In this document: positions 1 through 8,875 of the stretch, one piece after another | Layout of the letters: each line of letters starts with the position of its first letter | How positions within the stretch are numbered: the stretch's first letter is position 1 | From: Candidatus Hecatella orcuttiae | Lineage (GTDB): Archaea > Thermoproteota > Bathyarchaeia > Hecatellales > Hecatellaceae | NCBI GenBank assembly: GCA_002011035.2 | Contig: MTLY02000001.1 | Location: forward strand, 251,342 to 315,341 | Length of the DNA: 64,000 nt | Direction of reading: 5' to 3' | The notes under the pieces: model-generated | The model's database searches: none | What the model saw: the letters and a program-made list of their open reading frames with translations, nothing else | What the model was told of the DNA's origin: nothing | Position numbers and translations under genes: made by a program

Positions 1-341
1 CCTTTTCCGTCGTGGTAGACTTGGGAGGTTTTCCCGTGCAGCGGCCCGGACTCGGCTCTGTCCACTTTCCCCCCGAAGGCTTCCACGATGGCTTGGTGGC
101 CTAGGCATACGCCGAGGATGGGGATGGAGGCGAGTTTCCTTATCACAGCCATGGTGTTGCCTGTGCTCTTCCGGGGATGCCCGGGGCCGGGGGATATTAT
201 GATTCTCTGAGGCCTCATTTCAGCTGCCTCCTGCGCGGTCAGGATGTTATCCGCTACTACCACCTTGCAGCCTTGGCTGGCCACGTAGTCGACGAGAATG
301 TAGACGAAGGAGTCCCGGTTGTTGATGAAGAGAACCTTCAC
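1..341 (-). CDS. trpG: anthranilate synthase component II, glutaminase (partial, C-terminus off the left edge)
   Basis: Class I glutamine amidotransferase that supplies ammonia to TrpE in the first committed step of tryptophan synthesis. The visible protein starts KVLFINNRDSFVYILVDYVA, the usual TrpG opening, followed by the SPGPGHP oxyanion motif and the LGVCLGHQAIVEAFGG nucleophile elbow with the catalytic Cys. The start is GTG, overlapping the trpE stop as GTGA, which indicates translational coupling. The His-Glu part of the catalytic triad lies beyond the window edge. It is the last gene visible of the minus-strand trp operon. Confidence 0.93.
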   Translation of the reverse strand, partial: MKVLFINNRDSFVYILVDYVASQGCKVVVADNILTAQEAAEMRPQRIIISPGPGHPRKSTGNTMAVIRKLASIPILGVCLGHQAIVEAFGGKVDRAESGPLHGKTSQVYHDGK

Positions 342-1828
342 GCTACGTTCACCTTCGCCTCCGCCATGCCTACGGCCTTCACTAGGCTTCGCATTTTGTT
401 CTCCGTTTCAATCCACTCCAGCCTCGGCTGGGAGTCGGCTACCACCCCGGCTCCAGCTTGAACGGTGGCCGTGGAGTTCAAGAGCTGGATGGTTCGGATG
501 GTGATAGCCCAGTCCATATCCCCGTTGAAGGCCATGTAGCCGATGGCTCCCGCGTAGGGGCCTCGGGGCTCCTTCTCCAGCTCTTCGATGACCTCCATGG
601 CTCTCAGCTTGGGGGCGCCGGTTACCGTTCCTGCGGGGAAGAGGCATTTTAACACGTCGAAGGAGTTCATTCCTCTCCGAAGTCTTCCCTCCACGGTGGT
701 GACTAAGTGCATCACGTGTTTGAACCTCTTCACTGTCATGAAGCCTCTCACTTGGACGGAGCCCGGCTCGGAAACCTTTGAAACGTCGTTCCTGGCCAGA
801 TCCACCAGCATGACGTGTTCAGCTCTTTCTTTGCTGTCTGTCTTCAGCTCCCTGAGCATCCGCCCCTCATCCACCTTGTTCCAGCCTCTCCGCCTTGTCC
901 CCGCGATAGGGACGGTGGTTATCTTTTCACGGTTTAGGCTTACTAGGGCTTCAGGGCTGCTTCCCACAAACCTGAGGCTTCCGAAGTTCAGGTAGAACAT
1001 GTAGGGGGAGGGATTCAGCCTCCTCAAAGCCTCGTAGATCGCCAAGTCTCCAGCCTCAGTTTTCCGACCTACCTTCCGGGAGACCACAACTTGGAAGATG
1101 TCTCCGCTCCAAATGTATTCCTTGCACTGTTCAACCATGTGAGAGAATTCCTCCTGCCCCACGTTGGACTTGAAGTCTTCGACGGAAATGTCCCCGCTGA
1201 CATCATCCTTTCTCCCTCCCTCAGCCCTGTAGCTTTTCAAGGCTTTTCCCAGATCTTGGGAAACATCGCCTGCGCCTCCCACCCCGTTGTCCACCTGCAG
1301 CAAGATTTCCCGAGCGTGGTCGTAGATGAGGACCGTGGTATGCATCCCCAACATGACCTCAGGGGTTTCCGCTCGACGTTTGAAGCCCACCCACGGGGCT
1401 ACCGCGTCGTAGGCCACATAGCCTAGGTAGCCGCCGAAGAAAACCTGCCTCCTGAAGAAGGGAGGCCTCCGCAGTGCGGTTTCAGGAAAATATTCTTCAA
1501 CCCTGTCCAAGGCCAAGATTCTGTTCTCAACCCTATCCTCCACAGCTCGGTGGGCTGCGCTGGGCATTTTCCGTTGAGGCTGGAGCCTGCGGAGGATCTG
1601 CTCCCCTCTCTCCGTTAGAATCTCCTCAACCCTCGGCCTGTCTTTTTTGACGGTTAGAATGTAATCGGGGTTGAAGCAGAGAAAAGAGTAGAGGGGTTTG
1701 TGTTCGCTGAGGGATTCCAGAAGGAAAGAGAAGCGAGGTTCCAGCCTCTCCGATAGGTGTTTGAAGAGGGAGAAGACGTTGCACCGTCCTCCCACCCTTG
1801 TAACCTTCGGCTGAATGCTGGTAGGCAT
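338..1828 (-). CDS. trpE: anthranilate synthase component I
   Basis: Converts chorismate plus ammonia from TrpG to anthranilate. At 496 residues it has the family's usual length. The N-terminal domain contains FLLESL, the LLES element that in characterised TrpE enzymes forms part of the tryptophan feedback site, so the enzyme is probably inhibited by tryptophan. The C-terminal chorismate-binding domain carries PIAGTRRRG and FPAGTVTGAPKLRAM. It lies between trpA and trpG, and its stop overlaps the trpG GTG start. TrpE is preferred over PabB because of the trp operon context. Confidence 0.96.
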   Translation of the reverse strand: MPTSIQPKVTRVGGRCNVFSLFKHLSERLEPRFSFLLESLSEHKPLYSFLCFNPDYILTVKKDRPRVEEILTERGEQILRRLQPQRKMPSAAHRAVEDRVENRILALDRVEEYFPETALRRPPFFRRQVFFGGYLGYVAYDAVAPWVGFKRRAETPEVMLGMHTTVLIYDHAREILLQVDNGVGGAGDVSQDLGKALKSYRAEGGRKDDVSGDISVEDFKSNVGQEEFSHMVEQCKEYIWSGDIFQVVVSRKVGRKTEAGDLAIYEALRRLNPSPYMFYLNFGSLRFVGSSPEALVSLNREKITTVPIAGTRRRGWNKVDEGRMLRELKTDSKERAEHVMLVDLARNDVSKVSEPGSVQVRGFMTVKRFKHVMHLVTTVEGRLRRGMNSFDVLKCLFPAGTVTGAPKLRAMEVIEELEKEPRGPYAGAIGYMAFNGDMDWAITIRTIQLLNSTATVQAGAGVVADSQPRLEWIETENKMRSLVKAVGMAEAKVNVA

Positions 1829-1844
1829 TTCGAGCCGCCCCCTT

Positions 1845-2660
1845 TCACGCTTTTTTAGCCGTCGCTGCTTTGAGGGTGTGGACGTAGGCGGAAACCTTCT
1901 CCAAGGCTTGAGCAGGGTTTGAAGCTGAGCTGGTGTAGAGGTCGATGAGGGCGGAGCCCACGATGGCTCCGTCTGCTCCCGCCGCTATCACTTCCCGGAC
2001 GTGCGGGGGCTTGGAGATTCCGAAGCCCACGGCTACGGGAATCCTCGCCTCCACGTGTTTGGCTATTCTTGAAATCGTCTTCTTCGTCAACGCGGAGAGG
2101 CTTTCCCTCGCCCCCGTCACCCCTAAGAGGGACACTAAGTAAAGGAAGCCCTCTGCCGCCTTCACGATTTTTTCAAGCCTCCGCTCCGTAGTGGTCGGTG
2201 CCACCAAGAAGATCAGGTTGACTCCCGCGTCCTTTCCAGCCTTGGAAACCGGCTCCGCCTCCTCCACGGGAAGGTCGGGGACGACCACCCCGTCCAACCC
2301 TGCCTCGGCGAAATCCCTGAAAAATCCAGCGACCCCCCGGCGGAGGACGGGGTTGTAGTAGCTCAGAAGGACCAAAGGCGTCTTGACCTTATCCCTGAGC
2401 TTGCGGACAGCCTCTAAGGCCCTGTGGGTGTTCATTCCGGCTTTAAGGGCCCTCTGATAGCTGGCTTGGATGGTCGGCCCGTCGGCCACGGGGTCTGAGA
2501 AAGGGAGTCCCAGCTCCAAGATGTCAGCTCCGCTTTCAGCCAGCCTCCGGGCTAACTGGACGGAGCGTCTGAGGGAGGGGTCCCCGAGGGTTGTGAAGGT
2601 GATGAGGGCGCCTTCCTTTCTCTTTTTAAGCTGGTTGAAGGTTTCCTGTATTCTGCTCAT
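1845..2660 (-). CDS. trpA: tryptophan synthase alpha subunit
   Basis: Cleaves indole-3-glycerol phosphate to indole, which is channelled to TrpB. The 271-residue TIM barrel shows [15 protein letters not shown] with the catalytic Glu and Asp expected near residues 50 and 61, and a C-terminal phosphate-binding region around VGFGISKP and [11 protein letters not shown]. The ATG start overlaps the trpB stop by four bases, as expected for subunits of one complex. Confidence 0.97.
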   Translation of the reverse strand: MSRIQETFNQLKKRKEGALITFTTLGDPSLRRSVQLARRLAESGADILELGLPFSDPVADGPTIQASYQRALKAGMNTHRALEAVRKLRDKVKTPLVLLSYYNPVLRRGVAGFFRDFAEAGLDGVVVPDLPVEEAEPVSKAGKDAGVNLIFLVAPTTTERRLEKIVKAAEGFLYLVSLLGVTGARESLSALTKKTISRIAKHVEARIPVAVGFGISKPPHVREVIAAGADGAIVGSALIDLYTSSASNPAQALEKVSAYVHTLKAATAKKA

Positions 2661-3871
2661 TTTCTGTCCTCCATGAATTTCTGAACCACTCCTAGGTCCT
2701 TGTCCCCCCTCCCCGAAAGGTTGAGCACTACGATGCTGTCTGGGGGAAGCCGCCGGGATATCTTCGCCAAGTGGGCTAGGGCGTGGCAGGGTTCTAGGGC
2801 TGGGAGGATGCCCTCCAGCTTGGCGAGCATGTGGAAGGCTTCCACAGCTTCCGCGTCCGTGGCCGTGTAGACTTTCAGCCTTCCTGTTTCTTGGAGAAAA
2901 GCCAGCTCCGGGCCTACGCCGGGATAGTCCAAGCCGGCGCTGATGCTGTGGGATGTTTCAATCTGCCCGTATTCGTCTTGGAGGATGCGGGTGTAGGCTC
3001 CGTGGAGAACCCCGAGGCTTCCAGCGGCCAAGGAAGCTGAATGCCTTCCGGTCCTGAGTCCCTGGCCTCCAGCCTCCACTCCGTGCAGCTGGACGGAAGG
3101 GTCTTCCAAGAAGTCGTAGAAGGCTCCTAGGGCGTTGCTGCCGCCTCCGATGCAGGCAACTAGGAGGCTGGGCAGTCTTCCTTCTTTTTCCAAGACTTGC
3201 TGCCTTATTTCCTTCCCTATGACCCTCTGAAACTCGCGGACGAGGAGAGGGTAGGGATGAGGCCCCACCACCGACCCCACCACGTAGTGGGTGTCACCCA
3301 CGTGGGCTATCCAGTCTCGGAAAGCTTCGTTGATGGCGTCCTTCAAAGTTCGACTCCCAGACTTCACCGGGTGAACTTCCGCTCCCAGCAGTTCCATCCT
3401 GTAGACGTTATGCCTCTGCCTTTCCACGTCCTCCTCCCCCATGTACACCTCGGTTTTCAAACCCAACACCGCCCCGGCCATGGCGGTGGCTAAGCCATGC
3501 TGCCCGGCTCCTGTCTCCGCTATAAGCCGCTTTTTCCCCATGCGGAGGGCTAGGAGGGCCTGGCCTAGCGTGTTATTGAGCTTATGAGCTCCTCCGTGGG
3601 TTAGGTCTTCCCGCTTCAGGTAAACCTTGCAGCCCAGCCGCCAGCTTAAACGCTGAGCGTAGTAGAGGGGCGTAGGCCTGCCGGCGTAGTCCCTCAGATA
3701 CCTCCCCAGCTCCCCTTGGAATCCGGGATCTCGGTGGTGCCGGAGGAAGGCTTCATGCAGTTCCTCCAAGGCCGGCATCAAAATCTCGGGGGCGAAGATG
3801 CCTCCGTACCTGCCGAACTTGCCCTTTTCGTCGGGATACCTCCCATAATAGGAGAGGCTGGTTTTTTTCAC
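2657..3871 (-). CDS. trpB: tryptophan synthase beta subunit (TrpB1 type)
   Basis: PLP enzyme condensing indole with serine to form tryptophan. The 404-residue protein has the PLP lysine in [13 protein letters not shown], the catalytic Glu in AETGAGQHG, and the phosphate-binding loop [10 protein letters not shown]. The length, the motif spelling and adjacency to trpA point to the TrpA-partnered TrpB1 form rather than the longer TrpB2. It overlaps trpF and trpA by four bases on either side. Confidence 0.97.
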   Translation of the reverse strand: MKKTSLSYYGRYPDEKGKFGRYGGIFAPEILMPALEELHEAFLRHHRDPGFQGELGRYLRDYAGRPTPLYYAQRLSWRLGCKVYLKREDLTHGGAHKLNNTLGQALLALRMGKKRLIAETGAGQHGLATAMAGAVLGLKTEVYMGEEDVERQRHNVYRMELLGAEVHPVKSGSRTLKDAINEAFRDWIAHVGDTHYVVGSVVGPHPYPLLVREFQRVIGKEIRQQVLEKEGRLPSLLVACIGGGSNALGAFYDFLEDPSVQLHGVEAGGQGLRTGRHSASLAAGSLGVLHGAYTRILQDEYGQIETSHSISAGLDYPGVGPELAFLQETGRLKVYTATDAEAVEAFHMLAKLEGILPALEPCHALAHLAKISRRLPPDSIVVLNLSGRGDKDLGVVQKFMEDRK

Positions 3872-4536
3872 CCTGTTTCAACTCCTGCGGTTTTGGCTTT
3901 TCTTATGAAAGCCTGAATCTGGGAGTAGTCCTTGACCCCCGGGGAGGATTCAACCCCTGAGGACACGTCCACGGCGTAGGGTTGGACGGCGGCTATGGCT
4001 TCCTGGACGTTGCCGGCGGTGAGCCCCCCGGCGAGGATGAAGGGCTTGGGGCGGACAGCCTCCCCGACCATCCGGGCTACCTTCCAGCTGACGGGGCAGC
4101 CGGTTCCTCCGTAGCCTTCGGCTGTGGTGGAGTCGAAGAGAACCGCGCTCGCCACCTCGGCCAGTTTTTTCGCCTTCTCCTTCAGCTCCTCTTCCTTTTG
4201 GGAAGGATTCCAAGCTAAAACTCCGATGACCTGAGACTTGAGGGTGGAGGCTACGTGCTTCACGGCTGAAGGCTGGGTTATTCCGTGAAGCTGAACCGCG
4301 GAAGGGTTCAGCCGTTCCGTGGCCCTCACTATGGCGTCGGGGGAGGTGGTTGCTGAAACCAAGACTGAGGAGACAAAGGGGGGAACCGCTGAGAGGATTC
4401 TTCCCGCCTCTTCCAAAGACAGGTTTCTCGGGGATCGGGGAGAATAGACCACCACCCCTACAGCGTCGGCTCCGCTGTCGACAGAGGCTTGAAGGTCTTC
4501 TCTGCTTTTCAAACCGCAAATTTTAACCCTGACCAC
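3868..4536 (-). CDS. trpF: phosphoribosylanthranilate isomerase
   Basis: Isomerises N-(5-phosphoribosyl)anthranilate to CdRP, the third trp step. A 222-residue TIM barrel beginning [14 protein letters not shown], which holds the catalytic Cys of the family's KICG motif, with the catalytic Asp expected in [15 protein letters not shown] and the phosphate site near [12 protein letters not shown] start. It is followed directly by trpB in an overlapping operon arrangement. Confidence 0.96.
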   Translation of the reverse strand: MVRVKICGLKSREDLQASVDSGADAVGVVVYSPRSPRNLSLEEAGRILSAVPPFVSSVLVSATTSPDAIVRATERLNPSAVQLHGITQPSAVKHVASTLKSQVIGVLAWNPSQKEEELKEKAKKLAEVASAVLFDSTTAEGYGGTGCPVSWKVARMVGEAVRPKPFILAGGLTAGNVQEAIAAVQPYAVDVSSGVESSPGVKDYSQIQAFIRKAKTAGVETG

Positions 4537-4539
4537 GGT

Positions 4540-5310
4540 TCAGGCCTCCACCAGCTCCCTCACCTTACTGGCCACGTTTTCAGCAGCCATGATGGCTGAG
4601 CCTACCAAGACAGCATCAGCGCCCCACCTGCGAACAGCCCGGACATCCTCCGCTGTGCGGAGGCCGCTTTCACTCACCACAACCGCCCCGGGGCACGCTA
4701 CTCGAACCTCCGGCAGCAGCCTCTCCGTCACCTTCAGGTCGACTTGGAAAGTGGTCAGGTTTCGGTTGTTCACCCCCACCAGCTTAGGGTGGAGGGAAGC
4801 AGTCTTCTCCAAGTCCTTCGGGTCATGGATTTCCACCAAGGGCTCCAGTCCGAGGGAGAGGACGAGGCGGTGGAACTCCTCCAGCCTGGGACATAAGGAC
4901 GCCACTAGGAGGACGGAGTCAGCCCCTGCCTCGAAAGCATGGTAAATCTGCCGTTCGTCTAGGATGAAGTCCTTCATCAGAATGGGAACCTGAGGGAAGG
5001 CCGCCTTCACCCTCCTGAGGTTTTCCATGCTTCCCCCGAAGAAATCCGGCTCGGTGAGGACGCTGAGCCCCACGGCTCCGCCCTGGAGCATTTCCCCCGC
5101 CACCTCTTCCACGGAACCTATCTTCCGCAGAGGACCCTGCATCGGGGAGGCTGGCTTGACCTCGGCTATCACCGGCACCTTGGAGCAGCCTCGGATGGCT
5201 TCGGTCAGGCTCACCCTCGGCCGGCGGCTTCCTCCGCTCGGCTGGTAGGCTCGGTAGTCTCTGTCGACTCTTCGCCTTACGGATTCGAGGATTTCTTCCA
5301 TCCTAATCAT
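4540..5310 (-). CDS. trpC: indole-3-glycerol phosphate synthase
   Basis: Closes the indole ring from CdRP. The 256-residue TIM barrel contains VIAEVKPASPMQG with the catalytic Glu and Lys, LMKDFILDE, GVNNRNLTTF, and VVSESGLRTAEDV near the C-terminus, all standard for IGPS. It begins eight bases inside trpD and ends three bases before trpF, so it is in the same transcript. Confidence 0.97.
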   Translation of the reverse strand: MIRMEEILESVRRRVDRDYRAYQPSGGSRRPRVSLTEAIRGCSKVPVIAEVKPASPMQGPLRKIGSVEEVAGEMLQGGAVGLSVLTEPDFFGGSMENLRRVKAAFPQVPILMKDFILDERQIYHAFEAGADSVLLVASLCPRLEEFHRLVLSLGLEPLVEIHDPKDLEKTASLHPKLVGVNNRNLTTFQVDLKVTERLLPEVRVACPGAVVVSESGLRTAEDVRAVRRWGADAVLVGSAIMAAENVASKVRELVEA

Positions 5311-6355
5311 GCTCCAAGGCCTCCAGCTTCCCGGGGTCTCCCCCAGACTCTTTTATGAGAAGTCTAAGTTTTTCCAAGGCCTTTCCTGAGGACAAGGCTT
5401 CCCAGGCGAGCTCGAGGCCTTCTTCCACCCTTTCCACCTTGGAGGCGGCTAGGAGGGCGTAGGCGGCGTTGAGGGCAGTCATTTCGGCTTTGGCGTTTCT
5501 CACCCCCCCGAGGACCTCCAAACTTTCCCGAAGGTTTTGCTTCAGCTCTCCTCCCCTCAGTTCCTCGACGGTTTTCCCTTCCTCCAACCCAAACTGGCGG
5601 GGGTGAACGTCGTAGCTTTTGACGGTTCCATGGTTTAACTCTGCAACGTGGGTCGGCCCTACGAGGGATACCTCGTCGACTCCTATCAGGCCGTGGACGA
5701 CGAAGGCTTTCTCCAAGCCCAGCTTCTCTAGGACGGCGGCCAGTTTTTCCACTAGGTCGAGGCTGTAGACGCCTAGGACCTGAGCCTCCACCGGCGCGGG
5801 GTTAGTGAGGGGGCCGAGGATGTTGAAGACGGTTCTGATCTTTATCTCCCTCCGAGGCAAGAGAGCATGCTTCATAGCTTGGTGAAATTTGGGGGCGAAC
5901 ATGAAGCCCACGCCCACCCTCTCCACGCAGCGTTCCACGGTTTTAGGCTCCGCTTGGATGTTGACCCCGAACCCCTCCAAGAGGTCGGCGCTGCCGCAGC
6001 GGCTTGAGACAGCCCGGTTGCCATGTTTGGCCACGTATCCCCCGGCTGCGGCTACCGTCAGGGCTGAGAGGGTGCTGACGTTGAAGGTCTTGACAGGGCT
6101 GCCTCCTGTGCCGCAGGTGTCGATGAGGCAACCGGGAACTTTGGGATGGATCTTCACGGAGAAGCTTCTCATCACCCCGGCGAAGGCGGCTATCTCCTCC
6201 ACGGTTTCCCCCTTCATCCTCAGGGCCGTCAGGAAGGCGGCTATCTGGGGCGGGGAAGCCTCGCCGCGGAGAATGGCCCCCATGGCCTCCTCCGCCTCCC
6301 CCGGAGTCAGGCTCCTTCCCTCCACCACCTTCACTAGGGCGTCGGCTAGGCTCAC
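5303..6355 (-). CDS. trpD: anthranilate phosphoribosyltransferase
   Basis: Transfers phosphoribosyl from PRPP to anthranilate. The 350-residue protein has the glycine-rich PRPP loop DTCGTGGSPVKTFNVST and the anthranilate-binding region KHGNRAVSSRCGSADLLE. The start is GTG, preceded nine bases upstream by a GGAGG ribosome-binding site (positions 6367-6371 on the plus strand read CCTCC). It is the promoter-proximal gene of the trp operon. Confidence 0.97.
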   Translation of the reverse strand: MSLADALVKVVEGRSLTPGEAEEAMGAILRGEASPPQIAAFLTALRMKGETVEEIAAFAGVMRSFSVKIHPKVPGCLIDTCGTGGSPVKTFNVSTLSALTVAAAGGYVAKHGNRAVSSRCGSADLLEGFGVNIQAEPKTVERCVERVGVGFMFAPKFHQAMKHALLPRREIKIRTVFNILGPLTNPAPVEAQVLGVYSLDLVEKLAAVLEKLGLEKAFVVHGLIGVDEVSLVGPTHVAELNHGTVKSYDVHPRQFGLEEGKTVEELRGGELKQNLRESLEVLGGVRNAKAEMTALNAAYALLAASKVERVEEGLELAWEALSSGKALEKLRLLIKESGGDPGKLEALEHD

Positions 6356-6590
6356 CGGCCGCAGCCTCCAACCTCTAAGGTTGTTGCGAAGAAAAATCTG
6401 GTAGGTAAGGAAAGAAAGAGCCGCAAGAGGAGGGGGGAGGGTAATCTAAAACTGCAGGAGGCTTTGGGAAGGTTTATCTCCAGTCCAGCTGGTGCACTCG
6501 CTCCCCACCGTCAAAACTACTGTATCAGAGAACAATTCTTATTTAAGGCTTATGCGTAGGCTTCTGTTTCACGCTCTCTTTTCCGCGGTT
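6356..6590 (-). promoter_or_regulatory. trp operon upstream region with candidate distant TATA element
   Basis: This 235-base spacer separates trpD from the end of hisC. The only convincing TATA-like element on the minus strand is CTTAAATAAG at 6538-6547. That would leave an untranslated leader of roughly 160 bases before trpD, long for an archaeal operon. A GTG-initiated 20-codon reading frame in the leader contains a single Trp codon, which is weak evidence for attenuation. No tRNA or known riboswitch was recognised. Confidence 0.35.
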
Positions 6591-7691
6591 TTAGAGCCTT
6601 TCTGTCACCAGCCGCTCTAGAGCGTTGATGAGAGCTTGGTTTTCCTCAGGGGTTCGGACGCAGAACCTGAGGCAGTCTCCCAGCCCCGAGGCCTCGTCGA
6701 AGCTCCGGGGGACTATTCCCTGCTGGAGCAGCCTCCTGTAGGCTTCCGGAGCTGGAGGAGTCTTAAACCGGATGAGGATGAAGTTGGCTTGGGAAGGATA
6801 GACTTGAAGGCCTGGGATGACTTGGAGGGCTTTGATGAGCCGCTCCCTCTCCTCCGTCACCCACTGGACGTTTCTTCGGAGGAGTTCCAAGTTCTCCAAC
6901 GCCAGCCCAGCGAGGGCTAGGGAGATAACACTCAGGCTGTTGGGCGGCCTTACCTTGTTGAGCAGCCGGACGGTTTTCTCGTGGGCGACCATGTAGCCCA
7001 CCCGAGCTCCAGCGAGGGAGAAGGCTTTAGAAAACGTCCTGATGACTATTAGGTTCTCGTAGGCGTCCACCAAGTCCACCACCGTCCGGCCGCAGAACTC
7101 GGCGTAGGACTCGTCCACCACCAGCGGGCAGCCGGACTCCTCCAAAACCTTCATGATGTCGGAGCGGTCTGTCAGGTTTCCAGTGGGGTTGTTGGGGCTG
7201 CAGATGAAAACCAGCCTAGTCTGGCGGCTGCAGGCCTCCAGCAAGGCGTCCACGTCCTCCGAGAAGTCTTCCCTCCGAGGAGCTAGAACCAGTCTTCCTC
7301 CCATCACCTCGACAATAGTGCTGTAGAAAGAGTAGGTGGGCTTTGAAGCTAAAGCCTCGGTGCCTGGGTCGATGAAAGTTTTAGCCACGATGTCCAAGGC
7401 CTCATCCGCACCCGTGGTCACGGTTAACTGTTCCACCCTCCGCCCCAGATATTTGGCGAGGCCTTCTCGAAGCTGGGTGTAAGACGTGTCCGGGTAATCG
7501 TTCACCCCAAGCCCGGGCAGCAACTCAGCCAGCTTCGACAAAAGCTCCTTGGGGGGGCTGGGCATGGTGTTGGTGTCAAACCGGAGCACTTGCTCCTTTC
7601 TTAGGCCCAGTTTTTTTGAAAGCTCGTCGGTGGAAGGCTCCCACTGGTAGGGTCTGAGGGTCTTCACAGCTTCCCTTATCTTCATGCTCAT
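6591..7691 (-). CDS. hisC: histidinol-phosphate aminotransferase
   Basis: Class I/II PLP aminotransferase converting imidazole-acetol phosphate to histidinol phosphate. The 366-residue protein shows RFDTNTMPSPP (the usual NENP-like N-terminal motif), ICSPNNPTGN, the Asp of VVDESYAEF, and the PLP Schiff-base lysine in RTFSKAFSLAGARVGY. It sits apart from the main his operon and supplies the one transaminase step missing there. A role in aromatic amino-acid transamination is possible given the neighbouring trp genes. Confidence 0.9.
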   Translation of the reverse strand: MSMKIREAVKTLRPYQWEPSTDELSKKLGLRKEQVLRFDTNTMPSPPKELLSKLAELLPGLGVNDYPDTSYTQLREGLAKYLGRRVEQLTVTTGADEALDIVAKTFIDPGTEALASKPTYSFYSTIVEVMGGRLVLAPRREDFSEDVDALLEACSRQTRLVFICSPNNPTGNLTDRSDIMKVLEESGCPLVVDESYAEFCGRTVVDLVDAYENLIVIRTFSKAFSLAGARVGYMVAHEKTVRLLNKVRPPNSLSVISLALAGLALENLELLRRNVQWVTEERERLIKALQVIPGLQVYPSQANFILIRFKTPPAPEAYRRLLQQGIVPRSFDEASGLGDCLRFCVRTPEENQALINALERLVTERL

Positions 7692-7859
7692 ACTCTAAGC
7701 CTGCCTCCAGTGTTAGATGAAAGAAAACTGGTAGAAAAACCCTTACATGACCCCCCAGTTGGCAGCCGGCTTCGGCGCTAGATTTATGTCCTTCCAAAAC
7801 CTTCTCCCTCTAACCTCAGGGCTGAAGACTTCTCCCTGAAAACAAAGGACCTGAAAAAA

Positions 7860-8870
7860 TTGAGGACCCTTGTGCCTCCGAGCCATGTCTACCTCAGAGA
7901 CAACATCGCGGCCAAGGGGAACCCTTTCGGAGCCCCTGCCAAGGCTAGGGCTGAGTGGGCTCAGGGGTTGAATCTGCCTTCCAATGGAGAATGCTTCTTT
8001 TTTGCAGGCTGCGGCTACCAGTTCATGGACCGCGCGGAGACATGGTTGAAAGCTGTCCGAGGCTTAGAGAAAAGAGGCCTGCCTGTCGAACGGGTCTTGG
8101 GTGTGTCCAAAACTCTCAAAAAGGTAGGTGTGGACTTGGCCGGAGTCTACGGGAAACTAGCCGGCTCGGGGAAGACTACCGCCTACATCAACGCCCTCAT
8201 CAGCGCCGTCAATGTCCTGAGAAAACTGGGAGTAAACCCCGCTTACCTCTACGATAAAGAACCTTGCTGCGGCTCACCCTTGTACTCTTCAGGCTTTGAG
8301 GAGGACTTTGCTGAAAACGCCCGCCGAACCTACCGGCTGTTGAAGTCCTTGGGGGTGAGGAAGCTGATAAGCCTTGTGCCCGCCTGCACTCACACGCTGC
8401 GAAACCTCTACCCCAGATACGTGGACGGCTTCGACCTAGAGGTCAGGCACTTCTTGGAAGAGGTTGCCGGCAGGCTGAAAAATGCCGGCATCCAGCCGGC
8501 CTTGAAAGAAGAGATGGAGCTGACTTTCCACGACCCTTGCCAGCTGGCTAGGTTCCTAGGCATCACCCAAGAGCCCAGAGAAATCTTAAGCAGAGTGAGA
8601 AATCTGAGGCTCAGGGAAGTTACGTCCACAAGCAGAGAGCGAACCACCTGCTGCGGCGGCGGGGGAGGCGTGGAGTTCACCTTCCCCGAATTGAGCGGAA
8701 TGCTGGCTGAGGAGAGGATGAAAGAGCTCCTCGAAACAAAGGCCTCCGTCATCGCCACCCACTGCCCCGCCTGCCTACTACAGCTCAGGGAAGCCCGGGA
8801 GAGGATGAGGGCTCAAGTCCAAGTTTTAGACATAGCCCAAGTTTTGGACAAAGCCTTGCGGGGAGGTTAA
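7860..8870 (+). CDS. CCG-domain Fe-S protein of the LutA/GlcF/HdrD type
   Basis: A 336-residue protein with two cysteine-rich CCG domains: CCGSPLYSSGF with VPACTHTLRN in the first half, and DPCQLAR, TCCGGGGGVEF and HCPACLLQL in the second. Such domains bind an iron-sulfur centre in heterodisulfide reductase HdrB/D, glycolate oxidase GlcF and lactate-utilisation LutA. TTG start at 7860 with a weak AAAGGA ribosome-binding site. Six bases separate it from the LUD-domain partner downstream, so the two probably form one soluble electron-transfer complex. Substrate unknown; no lactate or glycolate dehydrogenase gene is adjacent. Confidence 0.82.
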   Translation: MRTLVPPSHVYLRDNIAAKGNPFGAPAKARAEWAQGLNLPSNGECFFFAGCGYQFMDRAETWLKAVRGLEKRGLPVERVLGVSKTLKKVGVDLAGVYGKLAGSGKTTAYINALISAVNVLRKLGVNPAYLYDKEPCCGSPLYSSGFEEDFAENARRTYRLLKSLGVRKLISLVPACTHTLRNLYPRYVDGFDLEVRHFLEEVAGRLKNAGIQPALKEEMELTFHDPCQLARFLGITQEPREILSRVRNLRLREVTSTSRERTTCCGGGGGVEFTFPELSGMLAEERMKELLETKASVIATHCPACLLQLREARERMRAQVQVLDIAQVLDKALRGG

Positions 8871-8875
8871 AAAAG

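Noticed and set aside
3950-4519. 189-residue alternative frame inside trpF
   Set aside because: Low-complexity Arg/Gly/Pro-rich shadow; trpF motifs are intact in the other frame.
5889-6404. 171-residue plus-strand frame over trpD
   Set aside because: Antisense shadow of trpD; composition follows the codon pattern of the real gene and no motif is present.
6395-6540. Trp-codon attenuator leader peptide upstream of trpD
   Set aside because: The only candidate frame has a single Trp codon and no convincing terminator/antiterminator pair.
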